From assembly GCF_004358025.1 (NCBI RefSeq), contig NZ_SMTL01000002.1:248001-312000 (forward strand): a stretch of 64,000 bases of DNA, given 5' to 3'. Shown here in pieces: positions 18,465 through 29,108 of the stretch; position 1 is the first letter of the stretch, and each line of letters begins with the position of its first letter. Source of the stretch: Rhizobium deserti. GTDB taxonomy: Bacteria > Pseudomonadota > Alphaproteobacteria > Rhizobiales > Rhizobiaceae. The notes beneath the pieces are model-generated. The model saw only the letters and a program-made list of their open reading frames with translations. It made no database searches and was not told the DNA's origin. A program made the position numbers and the translations under genes.

Positions 18465-20146
18465 GGAACCACACCTTTTGGCAGTCTTTTCGCCATCAGT
18501 TCCAGCAGCAGCATCAAGGCTATGACCATGATGACCACGAGCACGGAAAGCGCAGATGCGAGATTGAAGCTGCCGCTGTCATCGAGATTGTAGATTGCCA
18601 CGCCGAGCGTCTGCGTGCCGGCCGACCAGAGAAGCGCCGAGATCGTCAGCTCGTTGCAGGCGATCAGGAAAACCAGGATGACCGAGGCACCGGCGGCCGG
18701 TGCGACGAGCGGCACAAGAATATCGGTCAGCCTTTGCCCGAAACCTGCTCCCGACAAGCGCGCCGCTTCTTCGAGCGACGGATCGAGCTGGCGGAAGGCG
18801 CTGACAACGGGCTTCAGGCTGACGGCGAGGAAGCTGGAAAGATAGGCGATCAGGATGATCCAGATCGTCCCATAGATCGACACGCCGATGAAAGGAATGG
18901 GAGCCGCAAAAAGCAGGATGAACGCGACCGCCAGAACCACGCCTGGCAAAGCATAGGGGATTTCCGCCAGGGCCGAGATTAAGCCGGTGACGCGGCTTTT
19001 GCTGCGCACCAGGAAATAACCGACCAATACCGCCACAACCAGAAGGCCGAAAGCTGTGGCGAGCGACAAGCCAATGGAATTGGTAAAGGCAGTGCGGGTC
19101 ACAGATTGGCGGAAGAGGATTTCCTCATAGGCCTTGACCGTGACCGTGGAGGGGGTGAGCGGAACGCCGTAAGCCGGCGCCAGCGAGCTTGCGACCAGTG
19201 CCGTCAGCGGCATGACCAGAATAACCAGGATCGTCAGCCATAGGAGCAATTGTGCCGGCAATCGCCAGATTCCAAGCCGGAAAACCGCCACCTGCCCCGA
19301 TAGGCCGATGACACGGTAGTCACGCCCGCGCAGTACCCGTGCCTCGACGACCAGCCCGACGATCGAAAGCAGGGCGATCAGCGCCGAAAGAATGGAGATC
19401 TCGGCGAACGTGCCGGAACCGAAGGCCGCGAATTTCGCGTAGATCAGCGTCGGCAGCGTGTAGATGGAGGCGGGAATACCGAGGATGGCGGGAATGCCGA
19501 AATTGCCGACGCAGGATACGAACGCGATGGCGGCGCCCGCTGCAAAGCCGGGCAGCGACAAGGGCAGGATGACGTCCTTGAGGACCTGCAGCGACGAGGC
19601 GCCCGCGAGGCGTGCCGCTTCGACGCCGTCGCGGGGCAAAGCCAAGAGCCCTGCCCGCAGCGATAGGTAGACCAAGGGGGCGTTCTGCACGCCATAAAGC
19701 AGCGCTATGCCACCGAGGGAATAGAGAGGTTGCGGGCTGCCAAGCGGTGGTGCCAGGCCGACCGCTTTCAGCAATGCGCTCGACGGACCTGTCATGCCGA
19801 TCCAGGAGAGTGCCGTCACCTGCGGCGGGATCATGGTCGGCAGCATGAACAGGAAGCCAAGCGCCGTCTTGCCGCGGATATCGAACAGCGTCAGCAAGAG
19901 TGCAAAGCCGCCGCCTAGTATGACGGCCGCAATCATACCGAAGAAGGAGGTCGTCAAGGTATTGTAGACCGCCTCCCACAGCGCCGGATCAGTCAGGAGT
20001 TGACGGGCGCCACCGGTCAAGGCCGACGCGATCCCGGTAGCGGCAAGCCGACCCAAAGGCAGCGCGCTCAGAACGAATACGACTGTGACGACAAATGGAA
20101 ACAGCCAACGTGGCTGGCTGTTTCCCGGATTTGCAGATTGCTTCAT
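18452..20146 (-). CDS. ABC transporter permease, fused two-domain FbpB type
   Basis: A 564-residue inner-membrane protein with twelve helices formed by two tandem permease halves, as in FbpB/SfuB. Each half carries an EAA-type loop for docking the ATPase: DGVEAARLAGASSLQVLKDVILP near 175 and PSLEEAARLSGAGFGQRLTDILVP near 465. It is the middle gene of a three-gene importer operon, 12 bases after the binding-protein gene and overlapping the ATPase gene. An 11-bp inverted repeat lies inside its first codons. Confidence 0.92.
   Translation of the reverse strand: MKQSANPGNSQPRWLFPFVVTVVFVLSALPLGRLAATGIASALTGGARQLLTDPALWEAVYNTLTTSFFGMIAAVILGGGFALLLTLFDIRGKTALGFLFMLPTMIPPQVTALSWIGMTGPSSALLKAVGLAPPLGSPQPLYSLGGIALLYGVQNAPLVYLSLRAGLLALPRDGVEAARLAGASSLQVLKDVILPLSLPGFAAGAAIAFVSCVGNFGIPAILGIPASIYTLPTLIYAKFAAFGSGTFAEISILSALIALLSIVGLVVEARVLRGRDYRVIGLSGQVAVFRLGIWRLPAQLLLWLTILVILVMPLTALVASSLAPAYGVPLTPSTVTVKAYEEILFRQSVTRTAFTNSIGLSLATAFGLLVVAVLVGYFLVRSKSRVTGLISALAEIPYALPGVVLAVAFILLFAAPIPFIGVSIYGTIWIILIAYLSSFLAVSLKPVVSAFRQLDPSLEEAARLSGAGFGQRLTDILVPLVAPAAGASVILVFLIACNELTISALLWSAGTQTLGVAIYNLDDSGSFNLASALSVLVVIMVIALMLLLELMAKRLPKGVVPWRS
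20097..20125 (-). promoter_or_regulatory. Stem-loop in the first codons of the ABC permease gene
   Basis: GGAAACAGCCA (20097-20107) and TGGCTGTTTCC (20115-20125) form a perfect 11-bp stem with a 7-base loop, about 20 bases inside the permease gene. It could protect the upstream binding-protein message or lower permease expression. No T tract follows on the minus strand, so it is not a classic terminator. Confidence 0.45.
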
Positions 20147-20158
20147 GGGGCGCTTGTA

Positions 20159-21142
20159 TCAGCCTTTGACGGCGAAAACCTCGGAGAATGTCTTCACATC
20201 CTTCTCGGAATTCTTCAGCGCTTCAGGAGCGCTGACCGGCAGAAGCTTGATGGTTTCGCGCGCAGGGAAGCCTGCAGGTACGCCCATGCCGTTACGCGCC
20301 GGTATGTAGCCGAGCTTCAGGAAGCCGTCCTGGCCCTTCTGGGACAGGACGTAGTCGATGAATTTCTTGGCATTCTCGGCATGTTTGGTGGAGGACAGGA
20401 TCGCCACCGGCTCGGTCACGGCCGAAACGCCTTCCTTCGGGAAGACGAACTCGATCGGCGCACCCTTGGCCTTTTCGCGGATCGGCATGTAGTCGACGAC
20501 GACGCCATAGGCCTTTTCGCCCGACGCGACGGATTTCAGCACGGCACCGTTGCCGCCGGCAGCCACAGCGCCATTGGCCTTGAGGTTCTTGTAGTAATCC
20601 CAGCCGAGGCTTGGAACTGCGGTGAGCGTCTGCGCATGAATGAGAGCGGCACCCGAGGCTAGCGGGCTCGGCATTGCGACAAGGCCCTTGGCTTCCGGCT
20701 TGGCGAGATCGGCCCAGCTAGTCGGCTTCATGGATGCCTGGGTATTGTACATGATGCCGGTGGTGATCAGCTTGGTCGAATAGTAATAGCCGTCGGCATC
20801 ATAAAGAGTGGCATCATAATTGGCGGCTTCCGTAGACTTGTATGCCATCAGCTGGCCGGCCTGTTTCATCCGCTCAAGCGTGACGGTATCGGCGATGAGA
20901 AGAACGTCGGCTGCCGGATTGCCCGCTGCGATCTCCGCGTTCAGCTTGGCCATGATCTGCGGTGTCCCGTCGCGCACCCACTGGACGTCGACGCCGGGAT
21001 TGGCAGCCTTGAAGCCATCGACGGTGGCCTGCGCATCTTCATTCGGCTGGCTCGTATAAAGCACCAGATCGGCAGCCTGGGCGGATCCGGCGACCGTGCC
21101 GAGCGCCACAAGGGCAGTGAAAGCGGAAAGAAGGTTCTTCAT
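20159..21142 (-). CDS. Periplasmic binding protein of the ABC importer (FbpA/AfuA-like)
   Basis: 327 residues with a clear signal peptide (MKNLLSAFTALVALG, cleavage after AQA near residue 22) and the type II periplasmic binding fold: LVLYTSQPNEDAQATVDGF at the start and GVVVDYMPIREKAKGAPIEFVFPKEG in the hinge region. The nearest families bind ferric iron, but related members bind phosphonates, thiamine or sugars, so the ligand is open. It is the first and probably best expressed gene of the operon. Start chosen at the ATG with AGGGAC upstream; longer readings would disrupt the signal peptide. Confidence 0.88.
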   Translation of the reverse strand: MKNLLSAFTALVALGTVAGSAQAADLVLYTSQPNEDAQATVDGFKAANPGVDVQWVRDGTPQIMAKLNAEIAAGNPAADVLLIADTVTLERMKQAGQLMAYKSTEAANYDATLYDADGYYYSTKLITTGIMYNTQASMKPTSWADLAKPEAKGLVAMPSPLASGAALIHAQTLTAVPSLGWDYYKNLKANGAVAAGGNGAVLKSVASGEKAYGVVVDYMPIREKAKGAPIEFVFPKEGVSAVTEPVAILSSTKHAENAKKFIDYVLSQKGQDGFLKLGYIPARNGMGVPAGFPARETIKLLPVSAPEALKNSEKDVKTFSEVFAVKG

Positions 21143-21379
21143 CGGAATGTCCCTGTGCGAGCGTAAGTGGCGGAGGTAAAGCATTCCTGCTTGACAGTCA
21201 TGTGACAGCGTCGGCCAAAGCTCATCGAAAGTCGCTTGCTGCATCAGAGACAGCATGGTTTGTAGATTTGCGTCTATAATACCTTTTCTGGGCCTTCTTC
21301 GCGTCTCCCATCAGCACTGATTGTGTTCCTTCTTGAATCCTGTCATGGCGACATCGGGGATATATTGCGGGGTTGATAG

Positions 21380-23281
21380 ATGAAAAGCCGACAAAACTTG
21401 GGCGCACGGCTGCGCTATGAATTCGATAAGAGCATGGCCGGCGGTGCGATTGCGCTGATCGGTTGGCTGGCACTGATATCGCTGGTCGTCATCATGTTTG
21501 CCGGTGCCATTCTGGCACTGACCGGCATCGCACCCGATGGCGCGGAGCCCCTGGGCTTCATCGAAGGCACCTGGGAAAGCCTGATGCGGACCTTCGACGC
21601 AGGCACGATGGGCGGCGACCAGGGCTGGAGCTTCCGCGGCATCATGCTGCTGGTAACGATCGCCGGCATTTTCGTGTTCTCGGCGCTGATCGGTGTCATC
21701 AGTTCCGGTCTCGAGGAAAAGCTCGACGAGTTGCGCAAGGGCCGCTCGCAGGTTCTCGAGAAGGAACATACGGTCATCCTCAACTGGTCGCCGTCCATTT
21801 TCGACGTCATCGCCGAGCTGATCATCGCCAACCAGAGCCGCCGCCGGCCGCGCATCGTCATTATGGCGAATAAGGACAAGGTGGAGATGGAAGACGAGAT
21901 CGCCGCCAAGGTTGGCGACCGCAAGAACACCAAGATCATCTGCCGCAGTGGCGACCCGACCGACCTTTACGACCTTTCCATCGTCAACCCGCAAACCAGC
22001 CGTTCGATTATCGTGCTGTCGCCGGAAGGCGAGGATGCGGATTCGCAGGTCATCAAGACGGTCCTGGCGCTGGTCAACGACCCCAACCGCCGGCCCGATA
22101 AATACATGATCGCCGCCGAAATCCGCGATGCAAGCAATGCCGACGTCGCACGCATTGTTGGCGGAGCCGAAATGCAGCTCGTGCTTGCCGATGATCTGAT
22201 CTCACGGATCGTCGTGCATACCAGCCGCCAGGCCGGCCTCAGCGCCGTTTATTCCGAACTGCTGGATTTCGATGGCTGCGAGATCTACACGATCGGCCAG
22301 CCCGCTATCGTCGGAAAATCCTTTGGCAACGCCGTCCTTTCATACGAGAACAGCACGCTGATCGGACTGCGTGACGAAAGCGGCGCAATCCACCTCAACC
22401 CCAACCCCAACCAGGTCATCCTGGCCAGCGATCAGGCCGTCATCATCTCGGAAGACGACGGTGCCATTAAAACTTGGTCCGGCGACATGGGGATCGACAA
22501 GGGCGCGATCAAGCCGATCGTCAAACGGCCTGTGACCGCCGAGAAGACCCTGATCCTCGGCTGGAACCGCCGCGGACCGATCATAGCCTCCGAACTCGCG
22601 CGCTATGTGGCACCCGGCTCGCGCCTGACGATCGCCGCCGACACGCCGGAATTCGAGGCGGAAATCGCCAGCCTGAAGCTCGATCCGGCCAATCTGGTCG
22701 TCGAACACCATGTCATCGACACCAGCAGCCGCCCGGCACTCGATGCGCTGGATGTTCCGTCCTACAACCACGTGCTGGTTCTCGGCTATAGCGACACCAT
22801 GCTTGCCCAGTCTGCCGATACGCGCACGCTGATCACCCTCCTGCAGTTGCGCAAGATCAGCGAGACGGCGGGCAAGCATATCAGCGTCGTCAGCGAAATG
22901 ATCGACGTGCGAAACCGCGAACTGGCCGAAGTCACCAGAGCTGAGGATTTCGTTGTCAGCAACAAACTGGTCAGCTTGATGCTGGCACAGGCGTCCGAAA
23001 ACGAATCCATGGCAGCCATCTTTGATGAACTGCTGGACGAGGCGGGGTCGGAAATCTACATGCGCCCGATGAGCGACTATGTCGACATCAGCAAGCCGAT
23101 CAACTTCTTCACCGTTGCTTTGTCGGCGCTGCGCCGTGGGGAAGTGGCGCTCGGCTACCGGCGTCAGCGGGCCGACGATGCTGATCACCGCAATCTCGGC
23201 GGCGTGGTCGTCAATCCGAACAGGACTGAGCCCATCACCTATACCGAAGCCGATATGGTCATCGTGCTGGCTCAGGATTGA
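21380..23281 (+). CDS. CASTOR/POLLUX-like RCK-gated ion channel
   Basis: 633 residues. Two transmembrane segments (about 22-48 and 85-110) flank a pore loop with the filter-like DAGTMGGD at 73-80, followed by a helix and two tandem nucleotide-binding RCK-type domains (from about 128 and about 390; TLILGWNRRGPIIASEL marks the second). This is the layout of the plant nuclear-envelope channels CASTOR and POLLUX/DMI1 and their bacterial relatives. By analogy it forms a tetrameric cation channel gated by a cytosolic ligand; ion and ligand are unknown. It is divergent from the ABC importer operon with a 237-base promoter region. Confidence 0.85.
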   Translation: MKSRQNLGARLRYEFDKSMAGGAIALIGWLALISLVVIMFAGAILALTGIAPDGAEPLGFIEGTWESLMRTFDAGTMGGDQGWSFRGIMLLVTIAGIFVFSALIGVISSGLEEKLDELRKGRSQVLEKEHTVILNWSPSIFDVIAELIIANQSRRRPRIVIMANKDKVEMEDEIAAKVGDRKNTKIICRSGDPTDLYDLSIVNPQTSRSIIVLSPEGEDADSQVIKTVLALVNDPNRRPDKYMIAAEIRDASNADVARIVGGAEMQLVLADDLISRIVVHTSRQAGLSAVYSELLDFDGCEIYTIGQPAIVGKSFGNAVLSYENSTLIGLRDESGAIHLNPNPNQVILASDQAVIISEDDGAIKTWSGDMGIDKGAIKPIVKRPVTAEKTLILGWNRRGPIIASELARYVAPGSRLTIAADTPEFEAEIASLKLDPANLVVEHHVIDTSSRPALDALDVPSYNHVLVLGYSDTMLAQSADTRTLITLLQLRKISETAGKHISVVSEMIDVRNRELAEVTRAEDFVVSNKLVSLMLAQASENESMAAIFDELLDEAGSEIYMRPMSDYVDISKPINFFTVALSALRRGEVALGYRRQRADDADHRNLGGVVVNPNRTEPITYTEADMVIVLAQD

Positions 23282-23320
23282 GCGCCTAAAGGATAGCGGC
23301 AAACGTGCCCTGCACAAAGA

Positions 23321-23353
23321 AACAGCCCGCGTCCTAGGTGGATGCGGGCTGTT
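23321..23353. terminator. Shared terminator hairpin between channel and aminotransferase genes
   Basis: AACAGCCCGC (23321-23330) pairs with GCGGGCTGTT (23344-23353), extended inward by TCC/GGA. On the minus strand the stem runs into GTTTCTTTG, so it best serves the aminotransferase gene; it may also stop transcripts of the channel gene. Confidence 0.65.
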
Positions 23354-23408
23354 CAAAATTTGCAACTAAGCTGGTCTTTGCAGCAAAGCTGGTCCAAGGC
23401 CGAACAGG

Positions 23409-24653
23409 TCAGATGATTGGCAGCGTCTCGTTATCGCCGGCAACGGAATTGCTGATCAGGCGGCCGAGCCGCTTGATCCCCTCGTCGATCATCTGGTCGT
23501 TGGCGCAGGAAAAGCTGATGCGCAAGCTATTGGCATTGCTGCCATCCGCGTAAAACGCCTTGCCGGGCACAAAAGCAACCCTTTCCGTGGCTAGCGACTT
23601 CGCCAGCAGTTCCGCTCCGTCCATACCCTCGGGCAAGGTGACCCAAACAAACATGCCGCCCTCGGGCTTGGTCCAGCTGGTGTTCTTCGGCATGTATTTT
23701 TCAAGCGCCGCCAGCATAGCGTCGCGACGGCCGCTGTAAACTTTCTTGATCTTCGCCACCTGCGCGTCGAAGCCACGCGATGCGACATGCTCGATGGCGA
23801 TCTGGTTGATCGTCGAGGAATGAAGGTCGGCCGCCTGCTTCATCAGCACCAGCTTGCGGATGACCGGCATGGCGGCGATGACGAAGCCGACGCGCAGACC
23901 CGGCGCCAGCGTTTTCGAAAAGCTGCCGCTATAGATGGTGCGGGTATTTTCGATCCCGCCCTTGCGGGCGATGTCGAGCGCCAGGATTGGCGAAATTGCC
24001 TGCCCGTTGAAGCGAAGATGCTGGTAGGCGGCATCCTCCAGAATGGCGATATCCATCTCGTCGGCGAGCGCCAGCAGCTTTTCACGTCCCTCTTGGCCGA
24101 TAGTTTCGCCGGTCGGGTTGGAGAAATCGGCGGACAGATAAGCGAATTTGACCTGGCCGCCGGCCTTGGCCGCCGTGTCCCGATAACCCTCCGGGGTGCG
24201 GTTGCCGTTCAGCGACAGCTGATCGTAATTCGGCTCGTAAGCATTGAAGGCGGACAGCGCGCCGAGATAGGTCGGCCAGGTCACCAGTGCCGTATCGTTC
24301 GGCGACAGGAAGAGCTTGCCTAGATAATCCAGCGCCTGCTGCGAGCCGGAGGTGATGAACACATTGTCGGCGGAGCATTCGATGCCGATCTTGGCGACGT
24401 CTGCGACGATCCAGTCGCGCAGAGGCTTGTAGCCCTCGCTGACGGAATACTGCAGCGCTGCATTGACTTGGCTGCTGGAAAAGATCTCGGCATAGGCCGC
24501 CTGAAACTCCTGCGCCGGAAACAGTGCCGGATCGGGAATACCGCCGGCAAACGAAATGATGTCCGGCTGCTCCAACAGCTTCAGAAGTTCGCGAATTTCC
24601 GACGCCTTCATGCGGCTGGAGCGGGTTGCGAATATATGTTCCCAATCAAGCAC
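23409..24653 (-). CDS. PLP-dependent aminotransferase, fold type I (2-aminoadipate/LysN-like)
   Basis: 414 residues of a class I aminotransferase resembling LysN/2-aminoadipate and kynurenine aminotransferases. ISFAGGIPDPALFP is characteristic of this branch. FITSGSQQALDYLGKL binds the PLP phosphate, DFSNPTGET and LEDAAYQHLRF provide the Asn and Asp ligands, and SGSFSKTLAPGLRVGF carries the Schiff-base lysine. No N-terminal GntR domain is present, so it is not a MocR regulator. The amino acid substrate is unknown. GTG at 24653 is chosen because GAGGAA precedes it; no ATG fits better. Confidence 0.85.
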   Translation of the reverse strand: MLDWEHIFATRSSRMKASEIRELLKLLEQPDIISFAGGIPDPALFPAQEFQAAYAEIFSSSQVNAALQYSVSEGYKPLRDWIVADVAKIGIECSADNVFITSGSQQALDYLGKLFLSPNDTALVTWPTYLGALSAFNAYEPNYDQLSLNGNRTPEGYRDTAAKAGGQVKFAYLSADFSNPTGETIGQEGREKLLALADEMDIAILEDAAYQHLRFNGQAISPILALDIARKGGIENTRTIYSGSFSKTLAPGLRVGFVIAAMPVIRKLVLMKQAADLHSSTINQIAIEHVASRGFDAQVAKIKKVYSGRRDAMLAALEKYMPKNTSWTKPEGGMFVWVTLPEGMDGAELLAKSLATERVAFVPGKAFYADGSNANSLRISFSCANDQMIDEGIKRLGRLISNSVAGDNETLPII

Positions 24654-24857
24654 GTGAATGTTTCCTCTTATTTCCGATTTTGTTGCACACGCTTTACAGA
24701 AATTTCGACAGGTCAGCAATACTGACCTATCGAAATCATTGGTTTTCGACTTGCAGCTCCCCGAGCAAAAATTCTCCGCTTGGCGTGACGGCTGCGGCGG
24801 CTAAGACTTCCGGTATCGGTTTGGCGGTCGAATCGCCGGCCCTGGAGGAGGACAGAC

Positions 24858-25313
24858 ATGTTGAAGAACCTGGATCCGGCACTGAATGCGGACGTGCTTT
24901 ATGCCCTGAGTTCGATGGGCCACGGCGATACGCTCGCCCTTGTGGACACCAATTTTCCGGCCGATTCGGTTGCCCGTCACACCGTGCTCGGGGAACTGCT
25001 GCGTATCGATAATGTATCCTCAGCGCGCGCCATGCAGGCCATCCTCTCGGTCTTGCCGCTCGATACTCCGCTCCAGCCGTCCGTCGGACGGATGGAGGTG
25101 ATGGGCGAGCCGCAAACGATCCCGGCGATCCAGCGCGAGGTCCAGACGGAGATCGACCTGGCGGAGGGTCAGCCTGCTCCCATGTATGGTATCGAGCGTT
25201 TCGCTTTCTACGAGAAGGCGAAAGAAGCCTACTGCGTTATCGCCACCGGGGAAACCCGGTTCTACGGATGCTTCCTGCTCACCAAAGGCGTCATCCCGCC
25301 CACAGATGTCTGA
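24858..25313 (+). CDS. RbsD/FucU-family sugar mutarotase (L-fucose mutarotase-like)
   Basis: A 151-residue cytosolic protein of the RbsD/FucU fold, which catalyses exchange between anomers of fucose or ribose. The starting segment MLKNLDPALNADVLYALSSMGHGD carries the conserved catalytic histidine (His22), and the C-terminal YGIERFAFYEKAKEAYCVIATGETRFYGCFLLTKGV closes the active site with its Tyr residues. Length fits FucU. GGAGGAGGAC is a strong ribosome site. No fucose or ribose genes are adjacent, so the physiological sugar is unclear. It converges on ilvC across a 13-bp hairpin. Confidence 0.87.
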   Translation: MLKNLDPALNADVLYALSSMGHGDTLALVDTNFPADSVARHTVLGELLRIDNVSSARAMQAILSVLPLDTPLQPSVGRMEVMGEPQTIPAIQREVQTEIDLAEGQPAPMYGIERFAFYEKAKEAYCVIATGETRFYGCFLLTKGVIPPTDV

Positions 25314-25335
25314 CCAGATGTGGGGAGCTTGGATG

Positions 25336-25364
25336 TCCAGAGGCCGGATCTTCCGGCCTCTGGA
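25336..25364. terminator. Shared hairpin between fucU-like gene and ilvC
   Basis: A perfect 13-bp stem, 25336-25348 with 25352-25364, enclosing a TCT loop. It sits between two convergent genes (stops at 25313 and 25389). There is no strong T tract on either side, so it may act as a bidirectional 3'-end stabiliser as much as a terminator. Confidence 0.6.
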
Positions 25365-25388
25365 CGAAGTGCATAAGGCAGCCTGGAC

Positions 25389-27102
<1,714 letters not shown>

Positions 27103-27117
27103 CAAATCTTCCTCTAA

Positions 27118-27131
27118 GTACCGTACGGTAC
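27118..27131. promoter_or_regulatory. Candidate TetR operator (GTACCGTACGGTAC)
   Basis: A 14-bp perfect palindrome in the 5' region of the TetR gene, with an overlapping repeat of CGGTAC extending to CGGTT. Tandem CGTAC/GTACG palindromes of this kind are typical of TetR/AcrR binding sites. Position suggests it represses its own gene. Confidence 0.6.
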
Positions 27132-27466
27132 GGTTCCCATTTAAAATGGCGGAGTTGGGAGGTCAAGAGGTTTTTCAGTGCTTATGACTCAAGCAGAGCG
27201 GAGACTGGTTCACGTTAGGTTGAATACCCGTCAAAAAATATTCACACCTGTTCTGACGCCGCATGAGAACTCTCACCGAAGGTATTTACATACTTACATC
27301 TATTAGATTTTCCGCATTTTTGTAGATGTGCGATGGATAAGCCGAAAGCCGCCTGGCCGACCAAATTCTCTCTCTTGTTCTATTTGAATCAGCCACCCAA
27401 ATAAGAGGCGTCGAACCACCCAGTTCGATAATTTATTTAGCACCAAGTTCCATTTTGGAGATCGTC
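27132..27466. other. AT-richer non-coding region between tetR and a small secreted protein gene
   Basis: About 335 bases without a convincing gene, visibly richer in A and T (especially 27230-27330 and 27425-27460) than its surroundings. It must hold the promoter of the 27467 gene. I found no clear RNA structure, and ATATTC/TATTTAC elements give no unique promoter assignment. Confidence 0.55.
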
Positions 27467-27664
27467 ATGAAAGCGATAATGATCGCAACGGCTGTAAGCC
27501 TCGTTGTCGGGGCATCGGCAGCCAGCGCTGCTCCCAGCAAACAAACCAACCGCTCGCCACAGGTCACGGCACACGAGCAGGCGCCTTCAAACAAGGCGGA
27601 CGACAGCAGCTGGAAAAAGCGCAGCACCTACAAGCCGCACTGGCGCAATAAGTACGTGCCCTGA
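27467..27664 (+). CDS. Small secreted basic protein, unknown function
   Basis: A 65-residue protein with a clear signal peptide (MKAIMIATAVSLVVGASAASA, cleaved near residue 22). The mature part of about 43 residues is polar and ends in a basic, aromatic stretch SSWKKRSTYKPHWRNKYVP. The ATG at 27467 follows GGAGATCGTC; an upstream ATG at 27455 is poorly placed. No family is recognised. It is followed 74 bases later by another small exported protein gene, so the two may be co-transcribed. Confidence 0.6.
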   Translation: MKAIMIATAVSLVVGASAASAAPSKQTNRSPQVTAHEQAPSNKADDSSWKKRSTYKPHWRNKYVP

Positions 27665-27738
27665 TATCAAATAGGCTGATTGGAAACTCGAACCGGGTTG
27701 CACGGGCGCTGCCCGGTTCATCAGAAGGAATTTGTAAG

Positions 27739-27987
27739 ATGAAGATGATTGCGGCTGCGATCGCAGTTCTAAGCCTTGCAGGCACGGCCCATGCGCTGGA
27801 ACCCATTGATGGAAGCATCACCTATAAAAATCCGGATGTCCAAATGGGCTTCAGCCGCGTGCCTGTCGGCTCCACCTTCGAACATCATTTCTACGACAAT
27901 GGCGGCGACCACATCGTCGAGACTTACCGGGTGAACCCCGACAGGACATTGCAGTTGATCTTCCGCGTGCATCGCGAACATGGCTGA
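27739..27987 (+). CDS. Small secreted protein, unknown function
   Basis: An 82-residue protein with a signal peptide (MKMIAAAIAVLSLAGTAHA, cleavage near residue 19). The mature part, beginning LEPIDGSITY, contains regularly spaced aromatic and charged residues (FEHHFYDNGGDHIVETYRV) suggesting a small beta-rich domain. No cysteines are present. AAGGA lies before the ATG. No family is recognised with certainty. It ends 25 bases before the convergent AraC-type regulator. Confidence 0.6.
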   Translation: MKMIAAAIAVLSLAGTAHALEPIDGSITYKNPDVQMGFSRVPVGSTFEHHFYDNGGDHIVETYRVNPDRTLQLIFRVHREHG

Positions 27988-28011
27988 TTGGACATCGCGG
28001 TAGCCGCGGTA

Positions 28012-28908
28012 TCAGGCTTCCAGAATAGAGGCGACGTCCCGCATCGGCGATACGCCGTAGAGGCGACTATATTCGCGACTGAACTGCGACGGGCTCTGGT
28101 AGCCGACCCGATGCCCCGCATTGCCGACATCGAGACCTTCTGCCAGCATCAGCCGCCGCGCCTCGTGCAGCCTGAGCTGCTTCTGGTATTGTACCGGGGT
28201 CATCGCAGTAATCGACTTGAAGTGATGATGGAATGACGAGACGCTCATTCCCGCGTGCTCGGCCAGTTCCTCGATCCGCAACGGATGGGCGAAATTTTCC
28301 CTGAGCCACGCAATCGAGCGCGCGATCCGGTTGCCCTGGCTGTCGGAAACAGCAATATTGACCAACTGCCCGCCTGCCGGTCCGATCAGGATCCTGTAAA
28401 GGATTTCCTGTTCGATCAAGGGCGCCATGGCAGCAATGTCGCTTGGACGATCGAGCAAGCGCATCAGTCGCACCGAGGCATCGAGAAGCTCCGGCGTTGC
28501 GGTGTTGACTATGATGCCGCGCTGCCCCTTTGCCGGCTGCGCACCCCCGCCAAGTTCGACGCGTCCCATCAAGTCGAGCACCTTGTCGTTGCTGATCGCC
28601 ATGGTAATGCAGAAATGCGGCACTTGCGGGCTCGCCTCTACGACACGCCATGCGACGGGCAGATCAAGCGATGTCAGCAGATAATCTCCCGCTCCATAGT
28701 TGATTGTATCGCTTCCGAGCTGCACGGATTTCGCGCCCTGGATGACCATGGCAAAACACGGGCGGTAGCTGCCATGGCACGGCGCACTTGGCGAAGCGCG
28801 GCGGCTGATTCCCACTCCCTCGATCGCCGTCTGTACCTCACCGTCGCTGGTCGCGAAGCGCGCCGCGATCGAGGCTATTTCCTGATAAGGACTGAAAGGC
28901 AGCGTCAT
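28012..28908 (-). CDS. AraC-family transcriptional regulator
   Basis: 298 residues. The N-terminal half matches the AraC_N domain of regulators such as those beside alcohol dehydrogenase genes (PCFAMVIQGAKSVQLG and YGAGDYLLTSLDLPV). The C-terminal half holds two HTH motifs: IEELAEHAGMSVSSFHHHFK and DVGNAGHRVGYQSPSQFSREYSRLYGVSP. It is divergent from the alcohol dehydrogenase gene with 200 bases between starts, so regulation of that gene is the natural inference. ATG 28908 has GGAAAG upstream; the longer open frame beyond it reads into the shared promoter region. Confidence 0.88.
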   Translation of the reverse strand: MTLPFSPYQEIASIAARFATSDGEVQTAIEGVGISRRASPSAPCHGSYRPCFAMVIQGAKSVQLGSDTINYGAGDYLLTSLDLPVAWRVVEASPQVPHFCITMAISNDKVLDLMGRVELGGGAQPAKGQRGIIVNTATPELLDASVRLMRLLDRPSDIAAMAPLIEQEILYRILIGPAGGQLVNIAVSDSQGNRIARSIAWLRENFAHPLRIEELAEHAGMSVSSFHHHFKSITAMTPVQYQKQLRLHEARRLMLAEGLDVGNAGHRVGYQSPSQFSREYSRLYGVSPMRDVASILEA

Positions 28909-29108
28909 GGAAAACTTTCCGGCTGAATGAGCCAACGAACGGCGACCGCGTCTATGTAAATCGCCTCTTGCTGTTAGCAAAGCGCACTGACGGGTAGATT
29001 TGCAGGATCGTGCAAGAGAAATGGAGGATCGATCTAACGCTTCCGGCGGCTGGCGAGGCATAGTTCTGACGTCGAATTCTTCCACCTCAACAGATGAATG
29101 GAGCTTCC

